Position numbers and translations under genes: made by a program. This document shows, in pieces, positions 42,243 to 55,568 of a stretch of DNA of 64,000 nucleotides (positions are counted from its first letter, which is position 1; each line of letters starts with the position of its first letter). This DNA is from Vibrio pectenicida (lineage in GTDB: Bacteria > Pseudomonadota > Gammaproteobacteria > Enterobacterales > Vibrionaceae): contig AP024889.1 in the NCBI GenBank assembly GCA_024347015.1, forward strand, positions 3,162,001-3,226,000, written 5' to 3'. The notes under the pieces are model-generated. The model was given only the letters and a program-made list of their open reading frames with translations. It did not search any database and was not told where the DNA came from.

Positions 42243-43157
42243 TTATTCATCATATTTAAGCCAATCCTTGTGTAGTTTCTCACCATCACCTAAATAATCC
42301 ACCATCCATTGAATCAATTTATGATTGGCATCTTTACGCCATACCAAGCAGCATCGACTAACTGGCTTTTCATCTGGCAATGATTTTTCTAACAAAACAC
42401 CTTGATCAACTAAAGGCACGGCAATATGACTTGGCATGTAGCCAACCCCCACACCATTTTTTAAACACTCGATTGCAGTATGCCAATTTGGTAAAAGTAA
42501 CCGGCGTTGATGTGGATAATGACCAGAATGACGTTTAGGTAATACATTAGATGTATCATCCAAACAAATTGCTGGAAACTGGCTGACAAGTTCTTCTGTC
42601 AGAACCTGATGCTTTGCACATGGATGATTTGGAGCAACTACAAATGTCCAATCCAGCCCCCCCATATCTTTCACTTCAAACTCACCCCCAACTGGAATAG
42701 CTGAGGTCGCACCAACAACAATATCCGCTCTCTCTTGTGATATTGCTTCCCAGGAACCATTAAATACTTCCATGTTGATTTGTAGTTCTGCATAAGGAAA
42801 TGTTTGATAAAAATCTTCAACCAAGGGTTTTAAGCATTCCAGCTTTACAACATTATCGAGAGTCAACTTCAGTGTTTTTTGCCAACCATGCGCCGCACGC
42901 TTAGTCTGATACTTAACTTCTTCCATCTGTCGCAACATAACTCTTGCTTGCTCGATAAACACCTCTCCAGCGACAGTCAACTCCACCTTTCTGGGTAGAC
43001 GCCGAAACAAAACAACATCCAGATCCTGCTCAATCTGACGAACACCATAACTAATTGCAGACGGTACTTTATGCAGAACTTGCGCAGCAGAAGTAAAACT
43101 TCCAAGCCGAGCAACCGTATCCACCAGCTCTAAAGACGCCTGAGAAAATATACCCAT
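42243..43157 (-). CDS. punR: LysR-family regulator PunR
   Basis: 304 residues. Winged helix-turn-helix at the N-terminus (FSQASLELVDTVARLGSFTS, AAQVLHKVPSAISYGVRQIE, DLDVVLFRRLPRKVELT). Effector domain about 90-300. The pairing with a divergent PunC-type MFS gene is the same as E. coli punR-punC (ydhB-ydhC), in which PunR activates the purine-nucleoside transporter in response to adenosine or inosine. Identity rests on both sequence pattern and this context. Confidence 0.85.
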   Translation of the reverse strand: MGIFSQASLELVDTVARLGSFTSAAQVLHKVPSAISYGVRQIEQDLDVVLFRRLPRKVELTVAGEVFIEQARVMLRQMEEVKYQTKRAAHGWQKTLKLTLDNVVKLECLKPLVEDFYQTFPYAELQINMEVFNGSWEAISQERADIVVGATSAIPVGGEFEVKDMGGLDWTFVVAPNHPCAKHQVLTEELVSQFPAICLDDTSNVLPKRHSGHYPHQRRLLLPNWHTAIECLKNGVGVGYMPSHIAVPLVDQGVLLEKSLPDEKPVSRCCLVWRKDANHKLIQWMVDYLGDGEKLHKDWLKYDE

Positions 43158-43298
43158 TATTACCCTTCAACTTTTTTGATTGATAACCATAAAAAATAGC
43201 GCTTAAAAGCTAAAAACATCATGAATAAAATATAAAAACCAATATTAACATTGATAAAGAAAGAAAATAATCAGTGAATTATTTTGAATGGAATTAAA

Positions 43299-44495
43299 AT
43301 GAATATATCTAAACTGCAATTTTTCTATTTAGCCTGTCTATCTATGCTAGGATTTGTCGCCACCGACATGTACCTCCCGGCTTTTAAAGCGATACAAAAT
43401 GACTTTGCCACTGGTCCAGAACAAATAGCACTATCTCTCACCGTTTTTCTTATCGGAATGGCCGTTGGGCAACTTTCCTGGGGACTCGCATCCGATAAAT
43501 TTGGTTACCGAAACACGCTAGCTGCTGGCTTGAGCCTGTTTACATTTGCCTCTTTTGGTTTAACATTTAGCGATCAAGTATGGCAACTTCTAACTCTGCG
43601 CTTCATTCAAGCTATTGGTGTTTGTGCCCCAGCAGTTATCTGGCAAGCTATGGTCATTAAGCACCATGCAAATCAAAGCCAACAGATTTTTGCTACCATT
43701 ATGCCTCTAGTGGCACTCTCCCCTGCATTAGCACCTCAACTGGGCGTAGTACTCTCTGATCTCTGGGGATGGCGTAGTATATTTATTACTTTAACTATTG
43801 TTGGATTGGTATTGATTGCTGCAACTATGGCGCAGGAAAACCCCAAACAGCAAACCAAAAAGTCCACTATTGGTTCTGATATCAAAACCTTGATCACCTC
43901 TAAAACCTACTTGGGTAATGTGGCTATGTTTGCCACAGCATCTGCAGCATTCTTTGCCTACCTAACTGGCATGCCAGAAATAATGGCTCAACTAGGATAT
44001 GATGCTAAGGATATCGGTCTAAGCTTTATACCTCAAACCATTGCTTTTATGGCTGGTGGATACCTAGGTAAAAAGTGCGTTTCTAAACATGGTGATGAAC
44101 AAATCCTTCGCCAGCTTATTGGGTTATTCAGCCTTGCTGCGATTATTATTTTTATAGTATCGCAATTTCAGCTTTCTTCTATCTGGCCCATTTTGGCTCC
44201 ATTCTGCCTAATAGCTGTCGCAAATGGTGCCCTTTACCCTATTGTTGTCAATCGAGCGCTAGCAAGCGCCAAACAAAGCCCAGCAACGGCAGCTGGTTTA
44301 CAAAACAGCTTACAAATATGTTTTAGTGGTTTAGCTAGCGCATTAGTGGCGGCGATGGCAAGCCAAGCACAAGCTGTGACAGGAATAGCAATCATTATCT
44401 GTACGATGGGGCTATGGATTGGCTATTGGGTATCAAGACGCCACCAACCAGAAACCGAGGTGGTTGGACAACAAACAATTATAACTGATAAATAA
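43299..44495 (+). CDS. punC: purine nucleoside transporter PunC (MFS)
   Basis: 398 residues from the ATG at 43299 (GGA 7 bases upstream; an earlier TTG at 43284 is less likely). Twelve membrane segments. Strong block-by-block likeness to E. coli PunC/YdhC: LSMLGFVATDMYLPAFKAIQ, RFIQAIGVCAPAVIWQAMV, IMPLVALSPALAPQLGVVL, SKTYLGNVAMFATASAAFFA, IGLSFIPQTIAFMAGGYLG and IAVANGALYPIVVNRAL. Imports purine nucleosides. Divergent from punR with 141 bases between. Confidence 0.88.
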   Translation: MNISKLQFFYLACLSMLGFVATDMYLPAFKAIQNDFATGPEQIALSLTVFLIGMAVGQLSWGLASDKFGYRNTLAAGLSLFTFASFGLTFSDQVWQLLTLRFIQAIGVCAPAVIWQAMVIKHHANQSQQIFATIMPLVALSPALAPQLGVVLSDLWGWRSIFITLTIVGLVLIAATMAQENPKQQTKKSTIGSDIKTLITSKTYLGNVAMFATASAAFFAYLTGMPEIMAQLGYDAKDIGLSFIPQTIAFMAGGYLGKKCVSKHGDEQILRQLIGLFSLAAIIIFIVSQFQLSSIWPILAPFCLIAVANGALYPIVVNRALASAKQSPATAAGLQNSLQICFSGLASALVAAMASQAQAVTGIAIIICTMGLWIGYWVSRRHQPETEVVGQQTIITDK

Positions 44496-44510
44496 ACTGT
44501 AAAATGAAAC

Positions 44511-44580
44511 GCCACAATTTGAAGTGACTCCCAATAGTTGAACATTCCAATTACTGGGGGTCACTTCAATTTTGCGGCGT
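44511..44580. repeat. long imperfect palindrome between punC and glmU
   Basis: A 70-base near-palindrome: outer arms ACGCC/GGCGT, then TTGAAGTGACTCCCAATAG against CTGGGGGTCACTTCAA, with a loop around AACATTC. It can form a stem of about 30 bp with few mismatches. It would terminate both convergent genes. Each arm read inward starts TTGAAGTGAC and resembles the terminal inverted repeats of IS3-type elements, so it may be a relic of two abutted IS ends or a tiny MITE. Confidence 0.75.
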
Positions 44581-44590
44581 CTGAGGAAGA

Positions 44591-45949
44591 TTATTTTTTA
44601 GTCGGCCTTTGCCAGTTCTTGATCATACGCTCTTTAACGCGTGTGATGACTAACTCATCTTCCCCAACATCTTTAGTTAATGTAGTACCTGCGCCAAGAG
44701 TCACACCATCAGCCACTACTACTGGTGCAACTAATTGGCTATCCGAACCAATGAAGACATCATTACCTATGATGGTCTTAAATTTATTAACACCATCATA
44801 ATTACAAGTAATAGTCCCAGCACCAATATTGGTTCGCTCACCAATCTGAGCATCACCCAGGTATGTTAGATGGTTAGCTTTAGAACCCTCTCCCAGGAGA
44901 GTGTTTTTTACTTCAACGAAGTTGCCTACGTGAGAGTCATTGCGCATCTCAGCACCAGGACGAAGGCGTGTAAATGGTCCAACGGTACAATCCTCTCCCA
45001 CCGTGGCACCTTCAATTACACTATATGGACGAATAACTGTGTTATCATCAATTTCGCAATCCTTAAGTACGCAACCAGTGCCAATTGTCACCTTATCACC
45101 TAGTGTTACTTTACCTTCAATAATGACATTGGTGTCGATTTCACAATCCAGCCCACACTGTAATTCCCCACGAAGATCAAAGCGCGCCGGATCGCGTAAC
45201 ATTACCCCCTGTTCGAGTAACTTTTGTGCCTGCATTTTTTGAAAAGCACGCTCTAAACGAGCAAGCTGTGCTCTATCATTCACTCCCTCTACTTCTATAG
45301 CATTTACAGGGTGAACGGCTTCCACAGCACGCCCTTCATTATAAGCTGCAGCAATAATATCAGTAAGGTAATATTCACCTTGAACATTGTTATTGCTAAG
45401 GCCAGAAAGCCAGCGTTTCAAATCACCACCAGTGGTAACCATAACACCAGTGTTGATCTCTTTAATCAGTTTTTGCTCTTCTGTCGCGTCTTTTTGCTCA
45501 GCAATAGCTACAACTGGCCCATTATTACGAACAATACGACCGTAACCCGTTGGATTATCCAATACGACAGTTAGTAACGCGATACCACCATTAGGTTGAG
45601 CATCAAGTAAACTCTCTAATGTTTCCTCAGATATTAAAGGCACGTCACCGTAGAGAACTAAAATCTTTTCATCATTTTCAAATTGAGCAGATGCTTGGTC
45701 AACCGCATGCCCTGTACCCAATTGTTCGGCCTGAAGGACCCAGTTAACAGGCTCGCCACAAAGTTCTCTCTGCATCTGATCACCGCCATGACCAAATACT
45801 AGGTGCACATTTTGTGCTCCCAAATTTTTACATGTATCAACAACATGTTGAACCATAGGCTTTCCAGCCAAGGTATGTAACACCTTAGGCTTACTAGAGT
45901 ACATGCGAGTCCCTTTACCCGCTGCGAGAATCACCGCACTAAATTTCAT
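44591..45949 (-). CDS. glmU: bifunctional GlcNAc-1-P uridyltransferase / GlcN-1-P acetyltransferase
   Basis: 452 residues. The N-terminal nucleotidyltransferase domain starts [20 protein letters not shown] and has [11 protein letters not shown] and VLYGDVPLI. The C-terminal left-handed beta-helix has many hexapeptide repeats (for example [20 protein letters not shown]) and the acetyltransferase part with [20 protein letters not shown]. It makes UDP-GlcNAc for peptidoglycan and LPS. Follows the ATP synthase operon but after a terminator. Confidence 0.97.
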   Translation of the reverse strand: MKFSAVILAAGKGTRMYSSKPKVLHTLAGKPMVQHVVDTCKNLGAQNVHLVFGHGGDQMQRELCGEPVNWVLQAEQLGTGHAVDQASAQFENDEKILVLYGDVPLISEETLESLLDAQPNGGIALLTVVLDNPTGYGRIVRNNGPVVAIAEQKDATEEQKLIKEINTGVMVTTGGDLKRWLSGLSNNNVQGEYYLTDIIAAAYNEGRAVEAVHPVNAIEVEGVNDRAQLARLERAFQKMQAQKLLEQGVMLRDPARFDLRGELQCGLDCEIDTNVIIEGKVTLGDKVTIGTGCVLKDCEIDDNTVIRPYSVIEGATVGEDCTVGPFTRLRPGAEMRNDSHVGNFVEVKNTLLGEGSKANHLTYLGDAQIGERTNIGAGTITCNYDGVNKFKTIIGNDVFIGSDSQLVAPVVVADGVTLGAGTTLTKDVGEDELVITRVKERMIKNWQRPTKK

Positions 45950-46048
45950 TCAAAACCTTTAGATGAAGTTGTTAAGCTGAGAAGTATTTTAGACTTTAAC
46001 TAAAAATTAGTTAACTATTCTGGAAGTATTTCCCTTAAAAAATAGAAA

Positions 46049-46072
46049 AAAGGCGGTCAAATGACCGCCTTT
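46049..46072 (-). terminator. terminator of the ATP synthase operon
   Basis: Minus strand AAAGGCGGTCA, TT, TGACCGCCTTT followed by TTTCTATTTTT (arms 46049-46059 and 46062-46072). Located 27 bases after atpC. Confidence 0.85.
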
Positions 46073-46098
46073 ATCACTTTAAAACACCGAAAGTTGCT

Positions 46099-46521
46099 TT
46101 AACGGCGTTTTTTTGTCAGCTCGATAACACGTAGCTGAGCAATGGCTTTTGCCAGCTCACTGGCCGCTTGAGCAAAGTCCATATCGCCATGCTGATTCTG
46201 AATATTCTCCTCAGCGCGGCGCTTGGCTTCTTCTGCCTTCGCTGCGTCTAGCTCTTCACCACGGATAGCTGTGTCTGCCAATACAGTCGCTGTACCAGGC
46301 TGCACTTCTATCATACCACCGGAAACATAAATAATTTCCTCGTGGCCGTGCTGTTTCACAATACGCACCATACCAGGCTTGATAGCGGTCAGTAGCGGAG
46401 TGTGGCCATGAAAAATACCTAGCTCACCCTCGCTACCGGTCACCTGAAACGTTTCAACACGACCAGAAAAGATTTTCTTTTCAGCGCTTACTACGTCTAG
46501 GTGAAAGGTTATTGGTGCCAT
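46099..46521 (-). CDS. atpC: ATP synthase F1 subunit epsilon
   Basis: 140 residues. N-terminal beta-sandwich with [39 protein letters not shown] and a C-terminal helical hairpin ([19 protein letters not shown]). It links the rotor to the c-ring and inhibits ATP hydrolysis. Last gene of atpIBEFHAGDC. Confidence 0.97.
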   Translation of the reverse strand: MAPITFHLDVVSAEKKIFSGRVETFQVTGSEGELGIFHGHTPLLTAIKPGMVRIVKQHGHEEIIYVSGGMIEVQPGTATVLADTAIRGEELDAAKAEEAKRRAEENIQNQHGDMDFAQAASELAKAIAQLRVIELTKKRR

Positions 46522-46539
46522 ATCGCCTCCTAGTTAGCC

Positions 46540-47958
<1,419 letters not shown>

Positions 47959-47978
47959 CTATTTAGTTTTACCTACGC

Positions 47979-48845
47979 TTAAACCGCAGCCGCACCACTA
48001 ACAATTTCCGACAGTTCTTGTGTAATCGCAGCCTGACGGGCTTTGTTATACACAAGTTCTAGATCATCAATCAAATTGGACGCGTTATCAGTTGCAGCTT
48101 TCATCGCAACCATTCGAGCCGCTTGCTCACAAGCAAGGTTCTCAATTACTCCCTGATACACCTGTGACTCTACGTAACGAACTAATAGTGCGTCTAGTAA
48201 AGGCTGTGGCTCAGGCTCATAAATGTAGTCCCATGAATGATCACGCTGCATCTCTTCGCTATCTGATTTAGGCAAAGGTAGCAATTGATCGATCGTTGGT
48301 TGCTGAACCATAGTGTTGACAAACTTATTGAACACTACATACAGACGGTCCAGTTCACCTTCATCATATCTCTTCAGCATTACGCTCACAGAACCAATCA
48401 GGTCTTCCAAACTTGGGCTATCACCCAGGCCTGATACCTGTGCAGCAACTTTAGCGCCACTGTTATTAAAAAACGCAGTTGCTTTTGAACCAACGACAGC
48501 CAGTTCAACTTCAGCACCTTTGTCTTTCCAAGCTTTCATATCTGTAATGGCTTTCTTGAACACGTTAATGTTCAAACCACCACACAAGCCTCGGTCTGTA
48601 GAAACTATGATGTAACCAACTCGTTTCGCCTCACGCTCTTCTAGGTACGGATGACGGTACTCTAGATTCGCGTTTGCCACATGACCGATCACTTTACGCA
48701 TTGTTTCAGCATATGGACGAGAAGCTTCCATAGCGTCTTGAGAGCGACGCATTTTTGAAGCTGCTACCATTTCCATCGCTTTCGTAATTTTCTGCGTGCT
48801 TTTAACACTACCGATTTTATTACGTATCTCTTTTGCGCCGGCCAT
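47979..48845 (-). CDS. atpG: ATP synthase F1 subunit gamma
   Basis: 288 residues. Long N- and C-terminal helices of the rotor shaft: [20 protein letters not shown] (start) and [35 protein letters not shown] (end). The middle Rossmann-like part includes [16 protein letters not shown]. Family length is normal. Confidence 0.97.
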   Translation of the reverse strand: MAGAKEIRNKIGSVKSTQKITKAMEMVAASKMRRSQDAMEASRPYAETMRKVIGHVANANLEYRHPYLEEREAKRVGYIIVSTDRGLCGGLNINVFKKAITDMKAWKDKGAEVELAVVGSKATAFFNNSGAKVAAQVSGLGDSPSLEDLIGSVSVMLKRYDEGELDRLYVVFNKFVNTMVQQPTIDQLLPLPKSDSEEMQRDHSWDYIYEPEPQPLLDALLVRYVESQVYQGVIENLACEQAARMVAMKAATDNASNLIDDLELVYNKARQAAITQELSEIVSGAAAV

Positions 48846-48888
48846 CGTTACTCTCCATTAGTTGGTGGCAATTAATGCCACCGACCTA

Positions 48889-50430
48889 TTACCAAGTTTG
48901 GGTTGCTTTGAAATCGTCGACCAGCTTCTTAAGCTGAGCTTCGATATCCTTGTTGTAAGCACCCGTCTTGTCGATCTCAGACGCAAGTTCTGCGTATTGA
49001 CCGCGAGCATACGATAGTAAAGCCGCCTCGAAATCTAGAACTTTATTCAGTTCTACATCATCAAGGTAGCCACGCTCTGCTGCAAAGATAGTTAAAGCTT
49101 GGTCAAAAACAGACATAGGAGCGTACTGCTTTTGCTTCATTAGCTCTGTTACTTTCTGACCATGATCCAACTGTTTCTTCGTAGCATCATCAAGATCAGA
49201 AGAAAACTGAGCAAAAGCTGCAAGTTCACGGTATGCAGCAAGTGCTGTACGTATACCACCTGATAGTTTCTTGATGATTTTAGTTTGAGCTGAACCACCT
49301 ACACGAGATACTGATATACCAGGGTCAACAGCAGGGCGAACACCCGAATTGAATAGCTCAGTTTGCAGGAAGATCTGACCATCTGTAATCGAGATTACGT
49401 TAGTAGGTACGAATGCTGAAACGTCACCAGCTTGAGTTTCAATGATAGGTAGAGCAGTCAAAGAACCCGTCTTACCTTTCACTTCACCATTAGTGAACTT
49501 TTCTACATAATCCGCGTTAACACGAGCAGCACGCTCTAGTAGACGAGAGTGAAGGTAGAATACATCACCTGGGAATGCTTCACGGCCTGGTGGACGCTTA
49601 AGTAGTAGGGAAATCTGACGATAAGCAACAGCTTGTTTAGATAGATCATCATAAACAATCAATGCATCTTCACCGCGATCACGGAAATACTCTCCCATCG
49701 TACAACCTGCGTAAGGCGCAAGATATTGCAGCGCTGCAGATTCAGAAGCTGACGCAACAACCACAATTGTGTTTGCTAGAGCACCATGTTCTTCTAGTTT
49801 ACGAACAACGTTAGCGATAGTCGAAGCTTTCTGACCAATTGCCACGTAGATTGAGTAAATACCAGAATTTTTCTGGTTAATGATTGCATCAATCGCTAAA
49901 GCAGTTTTACCCGTTTGACGGTCACCAATCACAAGTTCACGCTGACCACGACCAATTGGGATCATTGAGTCAACCGACTTGTAACCAGTTTGAACAGGTT
50001 GATCAACCGATTGACGGTCGATTACACCTGGTGCAATCACTTCTACAGGCGAAGACAATTTCGCTTCAATTGGACCTTTACCATCAATAGGTTCACCTAG
50101 TGTATTCACTACGCGCCCTAGCAGCTCAGGACCAACTGGTACTTCGAGAATTCGACCTGTACCTGTAACTTTCATGCCTTCCTTTAGGTCAGCATATGGA
50201 CCCATTACCACCGCACCAACCGAGTCACGCTCAAGGTTAAGTGCTAGCGCATAACGGCTACCCGGTAATTCAATCATTTCACCTTGCATCACGTCTGCTA
50301 GACCGTGAATGCGAATGATACCATCACTTACCGATACGATAGTACCTTCGTTGCGAGCTTCACTAACAACATCGAAAGATTCGATACGTTGTTTAATTAG
50401 ATCGCTAATTTCAGTGGAATTAAGTTGCAT
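48889..50430 (-). CDS. atpA: ATP synthase F1 subunit alpha
   Basis: 513 residues from the ATG at 50430 (MQLNSTEIS, as in other family members, with GGGG upstream); an in-frame start 10 codons earlier would overlap atpH. Walker A region [19 protein letters not shown], and the noncatalytic-site signature SISRV-like [17 protein letters not shown]. It alternates with beta in the F1 hexamer and binds nucleotide structurally. Confidence 0.97.
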   Translation of the reverse strand: MQLNSTEISDLIKQRIESFDVVSEARNEGTIVSVSDGIIRIHGLADVMQGEMIELPGSRYALALNLERDSVGAVVMGPYADLKEGMKVTGTGRILEVPVGPELLGRVVNTLGEPIDGKGPIEAKLSSPVEVIAPGVIDRQSVDQPVQTGYKSVDSMIPIGRGQRELVIGDRQTGKTALAIDAIINQKNSGIYSIYVAIGQKASTIANVVRKLEEHGALANTIVVVASASESAALQYLAPYAGCTMGEYFRDRGEDALIVYDDLSKQAVAYRQISLLLKRPPGREAFPGDVFYLHSRLLERAARVNADYVEKFTNGEVKGKTGSLTALPIIETQAGDVSAFVPTNVISITDGQIFLQTELFNSGVRPAVDPGISVSRVGGSAQTKIIKKLSGGIRTALAAYRELAAFAQFSSDLDDATKKQLDHGQKVTELMKQKQYAPMSVFDQALTIFAAERGYLDDVELNKVLDFEAALLSYARGQYAELASEIDKTGAYNKDIEAQLKKLVDDFKATQTW

Positions 50431-50443
50431 GCTCCAATCCCCA

Positions 50444-50977
50444 TTAAGACTGCAATGCATCGCTTAAGCGATTCAGGCGACCACGCGCTGAATCATCGAT
50501 GACTAAGTCTCCGGCTCGAATAATCACCCCACCAAGTAGGGCCTCATCTATACTGCAATTCAGCTTAACTTTGCGCTCTAAACGCTGCTCAAGTTTGCTG
50601 CTGATATTTGTAGCTTGTTCTTGTGAAAGTTCTGAAGCCGAAATAACTTCAACATCAACCTCTTTCTCACGCTCTTTTTTAAGCGCTAGGAACTGCTTAC
50701 AAACATCAGGAAGGGTCGACAAACGACCATTCTCTGCCATTACCTTTAAAAGGTTTTGGCCATGAACATCAACCTGGTCACCACAAACAGCTACAAATAC
50801 TTCTGCCAGTTTATCTGCTGACATATACCCTGTTAGGAGTTCGTGTATTTGCTCGTTTTTAGCAACTTCTGCAGCAAAAGATAGCATCTGACCCCATTGG
50901 TCCAACGCATCCTTTTCCACAGCAAAGTCAAATGCTGCTTTAGCATAGGGGCGTGCGATAGTAGTCATATCAGACAT
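50444..50977 (-). CDS. atpH: ATP synthase F1 subunit delta
   Basis: 177 residues from the ATG at 50977, with GGAGGA 6 bases upstream; a GTG two codons earlier is less likely. Shared blocks with E. coli: [52 protein letters not shown] and [20 protein letters not shown]. Stalk protein linking F1 to subunit b. Confidence 0.96.
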   Translation of the reverse strand: MSDMTTIARPYAKAAFDFAVEKDALDQWGQMLSFAAEVAKNEQIHELLTGYMSADKLAEVFVAVCGDQVDVHGQNLLKVMAENGRLSTLPDVCKQFLALKKEREKEVDVEVISASELSQEQATNISSKLEQRLERKVKLNCSIDEALLGGVIIRAGDLVIDDSARGRLNRLSDALQS

Positions 50978-50991
50978 CTGCACTCCTCCAT

Positions 50992-51462
50992 CTAAAGTTT
51001 TGCAGTAATGTTGTCAAGAATATCTCTGTGCGCTTCTTTATCAATAGAACGCTCAATGATTTTCTCAGCACCAGCTACAGCCAGAGTTGCAACTTGTTTG
51101 CGCAGCTCATCGCGTGCACGATTACGTTCAGCTTCAAGTTCAGCTTCCGCTTGTGATAGAATTTTCTGACGTTCAGTCTGAGCTTCTTCACGCGCTTCAT
51201 CTAGAATTTGAGCTTTGCGTTTATTCGCTTGCTCGATGACCTCAGTTGCTGTGCGCTTCGCTTCTTTCAACTGATCAGAAGCGTTTGCTTGTGCTAGATC
51301 CAAGTCCTTAGCAGCACGTTCGGCTGCTTGCAGGCCGTCAGCGATTTTCTTCTGACGCTCTTCGATCGCTTGCATTAATGGTGGCCATACATACTTCATG
51401 CAGAACCAGACAAATAGTGCAAACGAGATTGCTTGACCTAGCAGAGTTGCATTTATGTTCAC
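50992..51462 (-). CDS. atpF: ATP synthase F0 subunit b
   Basis: 156 residues, one N-terminal membrane helix ([20 protein letters not shown]) followed by a long charged coiled coil with many Ala, Glu, Lys and Arg. Peripheral stalk dimer. Length identical to E. coli. Between atpE and atpH. Confidence 0.97.
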   Translation of the reverse strand: MNINATLLGQAISFALFVWFCMKYVWPPLMQAIEERQKKIADGLQAAERAAKDLDLAQANASDQLKEAKRTATEVIEQANKRKAQILDEAREEAQTERQKILSQAEAELEAERNRARDELRKQVATLAVAGAEKIIERSIDKEAHRDILDNITAKL

Positions 51463-51533
51463 AACAGCTACCCCTTCTATTCGGACTAAGAGTTAATCAA
51501 TAACAAGCTAAGCTTGTCGACGCTTAACTGTGA

Positions 51534-52660
<1,127 letters not shown>

Positions 52661-53056
52661 TCATCCTATTTTTTTGTTGTTAATGAATAGCACTGGCGCA
52701 CAGATATTAATACCTAGAGCCAGCAAATAGGTTAGCTTAAGGGGAACAAGTTCCACCTGTATATACATGTAGGCAACGGAGAAAAGCGCAACCGTAATGA
52801 AGATCTTCAATGCTTCGCCTGCGTAGAAGGAATTCGCAATGCGCTTTGCAGCACGAGCTCCTCCGTACATAAACGCAAACCAAGCAAACACCGCATTAGC
52901 AACAACAAAAATGCCGCCGCCAATCAGTGCAGAAAGTCCCCATTTAGCATTTACAGCTAGTGCCATTACCACTGCCATTAATGTAACCGCGCTAAACTGG
53001 ATCATTAACAATCGCTTTGCAAGCTCTCGCCCAGGCCTAGCTAACGCCGCTACCAT
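52661..53056 (-). CDS. atpI: ATP synthase assembly protein AtpI
   Basis: 131 residues, four membrane segments (for example VTLMAVVMALAVNAKWGLSA, GGIFVVANAVFAWFAFMY, IFITVALFSVAYMYIQVELV). First gene of the operon, 3 bases before atpB. Not part of the final enzyme; thought to help c-ring assembly or Mg2+ supply. Weakly conserved family, identified by position and pattern. Confidence 0.9.
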   Translation of the reverse strand: MVAALARPGRELAKRLLMIQFSAVTLMAVVMALAVNAKWGLSALIGGGIFVVANAVFAWFAFMYGGARAAKRIANSFYAGEALKIFITVALFSVAYMYIQVELVPLKLTYLLALGINICAPVLFINNKKIG

Positions 53057-53117
53057 GTATTCGTACCTCGAGTAAAATCCACAGCGTTAGTACCTCGATG
53101 CTGGGAAATTGGCGAAA

Positions 53118-53145
53118 ATTATACGGTGAGTCTTATTGAATGCAA
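53118..53145 (-). promoter_or_regulatory. ATP synthase operon promoter
   Basis: TTGCAT (53140-53145), 16-base spacer, TATAAT (53118-53123), about 60 bases before the atpI start codon. A good sigma-70 match in the gap between parB and atpI. Confidence 0.75.
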
Positions 53146-53242
53146 TTAAAACACCGCAAAAAGTTACAATTTTGTTTACAAACCGACAACTTTCGCACAA
53201 AAAATCGCTTTTTACATAATTGACTGGAAGTGATTATCTCAT

Positions 53243-54124
53243 CTAGCCTGCCAGCTTGGCAATAAGATGCTCTAATTTATGAGGCTCATCTAGACTAATT
53301 GTTACTTTAGAGGTTCCATTTTTGGCTTTTACTATTGCTACCTTAGCGTCCAACATTTCACTTAATTTCTGTGATATTTTCTGCGCCTCAGTATCTTGTG
53401 ACTGGTTTTTATCCTCAGACTGCGGATGAAGACACTTTTTCACTAACTGCTCAGTCTGACGTACTGTCATGCGCTTCTTAGCGACCAATTCAGCCACATC
53501 CACTTGCTGCTCACCATCAAGAGCTAATAATGCACGCGCATGTCCCATTTCAAGTAGCTTTTCTGACAAAAGATACTTAACGTCCATCTCAAGCTGATTT
53601 AGTCTAAGCAAGTTAGTCACAGTGGTTCTAGATTTACCTATAACCTCAGCAACTTGTTGATGTGTCAGTGAGAATTCCTCTTGGAGACGATCCAGCGCCA
53701 CGGCCTCTTCGATCACATTAAGATCTTCACGCTGAATATTTTCGATCAACGCCATCGCTATTGCTGCACGATCATCAACATTTTTGATCACGCAAGGTAC
53801 TTCTTTTAGACCCGCCTTACGTGCAGCACGCCAACGTCTTTCACCGGCAATAATCTCAAATTTATCATTATCGACTTGACGTACGACTATAGGTTGGATA
53901 ATTCCCTGGGATTCAATCGACGCAGCCAACTCTTCAAGTGCTTCAGGTTCCATGTCTGTACGTGGTTGATACATACCTGGTTTAAGAGAGTTTATATTGA
54001 TATCTGTCAACTCTCCTTCAGAAGAAAGTTCCTGACTGTGCATCGCACTTTGCTGCTTATTACGTGCAATTGAGCTCGTAGAAAGCAGAGCATCTAACCC
54101 TTTACCTAAACCACGTTTAGACAT
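53243..54124 (-). CDS. parB: chromosome partitioning protein ParB
   Basis: 293 residues. N-terminal RGLGKGLDALLS, then the ParB/Srx CTPase domain with LKPGMYQPRTDMEPEALEEL, SIESQGIIQPIVVR, and IIAGERRWRAARKAGLKEVP (CTP-binding GERRxR). The helix-turn-helix is LTHQQVAEVIGKSRTTVTNL with RLNQLEMDVKYLL. The C-terminal dimer domain follows a charged linker (about 215-245). It loads at the two parS sites of this window and slides along DNA. Confidence 0.97.
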   Translation of the reverse strand: MSKRGLGKGLDALLSTSSIARNKQQSAMHSQELSSEGELTDININSLKPGMYQPRTDMEPEALEELAASIESQGIIQPIVVRQVDNDKFEIIAGERRWRAARKAGLKEVPCVIKNVDDRAAIAMALIENIQREDLNVIEEAVALDRLQEEFSLTHQQVAEVIGKSRTTVTNLLRLNQLEMDVKYLLSEKLLEMGHARALLALDGEQQVDVAELVAKKRMTVRQTEQLVKKCLHPQSEDKNQSQDTEAQKISQKLSEMLDAKVAIVKAKNGTSKVTISLDEPHKLEHLIAKLAG

Positions 54125-54147
54125 GAAACAAAATTCCTTTGATTGAT

Positions 54148-54921
54148 TTATGCTAGGATTTCATCGCGACGAAGCATCTCTCCAGCCAGTGCTAGATAGG
54201 CTTTTGCTCCTGCGGAGTATTTATCGTAGTACATTGCTGGCTTTCCATGACTTGGCGCTTCAGCGAGACGGACATTACGAGGAATAACTGTACGGTATAC
54301 TTTGTTACCAAAGTGCTTCTTTAGCTGATCAGAAACTTCATTAGATAAACGGTTGCGAGGATCGTACATAGTACGTAACAAACCTTCGATCTTAAGTTTT
54401 TCATTTACCACCGCAGCCAACTTACTAATAGTATCCATCAGTGCTGTTAATCCTTCAAGCGCAAAGTATTCACACTGCATAGGAACTAAGACTGAATCAG
54501 CAGCGGCCATTGCATTAATAGTTAAAAGATTTAGCGATGGAGGGCAGTCAATAAAGATGAAATCATAGTTATCGCGTACTGGGGCAATAGCCTGCTTTAA
54601 TCGCACTTCACGGGCAAATACTTCCATTAGTTTAATTTCAGCAGCTGTCACATCGCCATTTGCAGCGATAAGATCATAATTACCAGAGGTCTTACGGCAG
54701 ACGACATCGTCAAATGCAACTTCTTCAACCAATAACTCATAGGCCGTGGCATCAACTTGGTATTTATCCACACCGCTTGCCATCGTTGCGTTGCCTTGGG
54801 GGTCAAGATCGATAACCAATACTTTACGTTTCGTAGCAGCCATAGACGCTGCTAAGTTGATACATGTGGTTGTTTTACCAACACCACCTTTCTGGTTTGC
54901 GATTGCTACGATTTTTCCCAC
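54148..54921 (-). CDS. parA: chromosome partitioning ATPase ParA
   Basis: 257 residues. Deviant Walker A AIANQKGGVGKTTTCINLAA with the signature Lys, Walker B FIFIDCPPSLNLLTINAM, and VIDLDPQGNATMASG. Dimerises with ATP, binds nonspecific DNA and pulls ParB-parS complexes. Upstream of parB with 23 bases between and downstream of rsmG with 14 bases, as in most gammaproteobacterial origin regions. Confidence 0.97.
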   Translation of the reverse strand: MGKIVAIANQKGGVGKTTTCINLAASMAATKRKVLVIDLDPQGNATMASGVDKYQVDATAYELLVEEVAFDDVVCRKTSGNYDLIAANGDVTAAEIKLMEVFAREVRLKQAIAPVRDNYDFIFIDCPPSLNLLTINAMAAADSVLVPMQCEYFALEGLTALMDTISKLAAVVNEKLKIEGLLRTMYDPRNRLSNEVSDQLKKHFGNKVYRTVIPRNVRLAEAPSHGKPAMYYDKYSAGAKAYLALAGEMLRRDEILA

Positions 54922-54935
54922 GACTAACCTCGCTT

Positions 54936-55568
54936 TTATTCCTTGCGGGATAAGATTACTAGATGACGCTCACCTTCTAGTTGAGGAACATGCAAAGCTT
55001 TGACGTCCGTCACAGAACACCAATTTGGCAACTGTGTAATCTCATCTTGTGGTAATTGTCCTTTTAACGCTAAAAAGCGGCCTGAACACTCTTTAGGAAG
55101 ATGATGACACCATTCAACCATATCCGTCATGGACGCGAAGGCTCGACTCAACACACCATCAAACTTATGTTCTGGCTGGAACTGCTCAACCCGACTCTGA
55201 ACGGGAACTACATTATCAATGCGCAGTTCATGTAACACTTGCTTAATAAAACGGATTCTTTTTCCCAAACTATCTAATAAATAAAATTCCTTGTCTGGTT
55301 GCATTATTGCTAAAGGAATACCAGGCAATCCAGGACCAGTTCCAACATCAATAAAACGCTCCCCTTGTAAATATTCACTAACAATTATGCTATCGAGGAT
55401 ATGTTTCACCACCATATCACTAGGCTCGCGTACAGAAGTGAGATTATAAGCTTTATTCCATTTATGCAGCATTTCTACATATCCAACTAACTGCAATCGT
55501 TGTTTGTCAGATACTTCAAGTGTAGTTTGAGCGATCAAAGAGTCCAGCTGAACACGTAATTGACTCAT
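54936..55568 (-). CDS. rsmG: 16S rRNA (guanine-527-N7)-methyltransferase RsmG (GidB)
   Basis: 210 residues. SAM-binding motif [20 protein letters not shown] followed by [20 protein letters not shown]; also [20 protein letters not shown] and VLSRAFASM. Modifies G527 of 16S rRNA; its loss gives low-level streptomycin resistance. Its start codon overlaps the end of mnmG region (same base as the mnmG boundary), so the two are coupled. Confidence 0.97.
   Translation of the reverse strand: MSQLRVQLDSLIAQTTLEVSDKQRLQLVGYVEMLHKWNKAYNLTSVREPSDMVVKHILDSIIVSEYLQGERFIDVGTGPGLPGIPLAIMQPDKEFYLLDSLGKRIRFIKQVLHELRIDNVVPVQSRVEQFQPEHKFDGVLSRAFASMTDMVEWCHHLPKECSGRFLALKGQLPQDEITQLPNWCSVTDVKALHVPQLEGERHLVILSRKE

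Noticed and set aside
44511..44580. attC (integron cassette) site between punC and glmU
   Set aside because: The arms lack the paired RYYYAAC/GTTRRRY core sites and no cassette gene or integrase is adjacent; an IS-end or terminator origin fits better.
44870..45574. Plus-strand frames opposite glmU (77-100 residues)
   Set aside because: They are antisense to a complete, well-conserved gene and have no supporting start signals.
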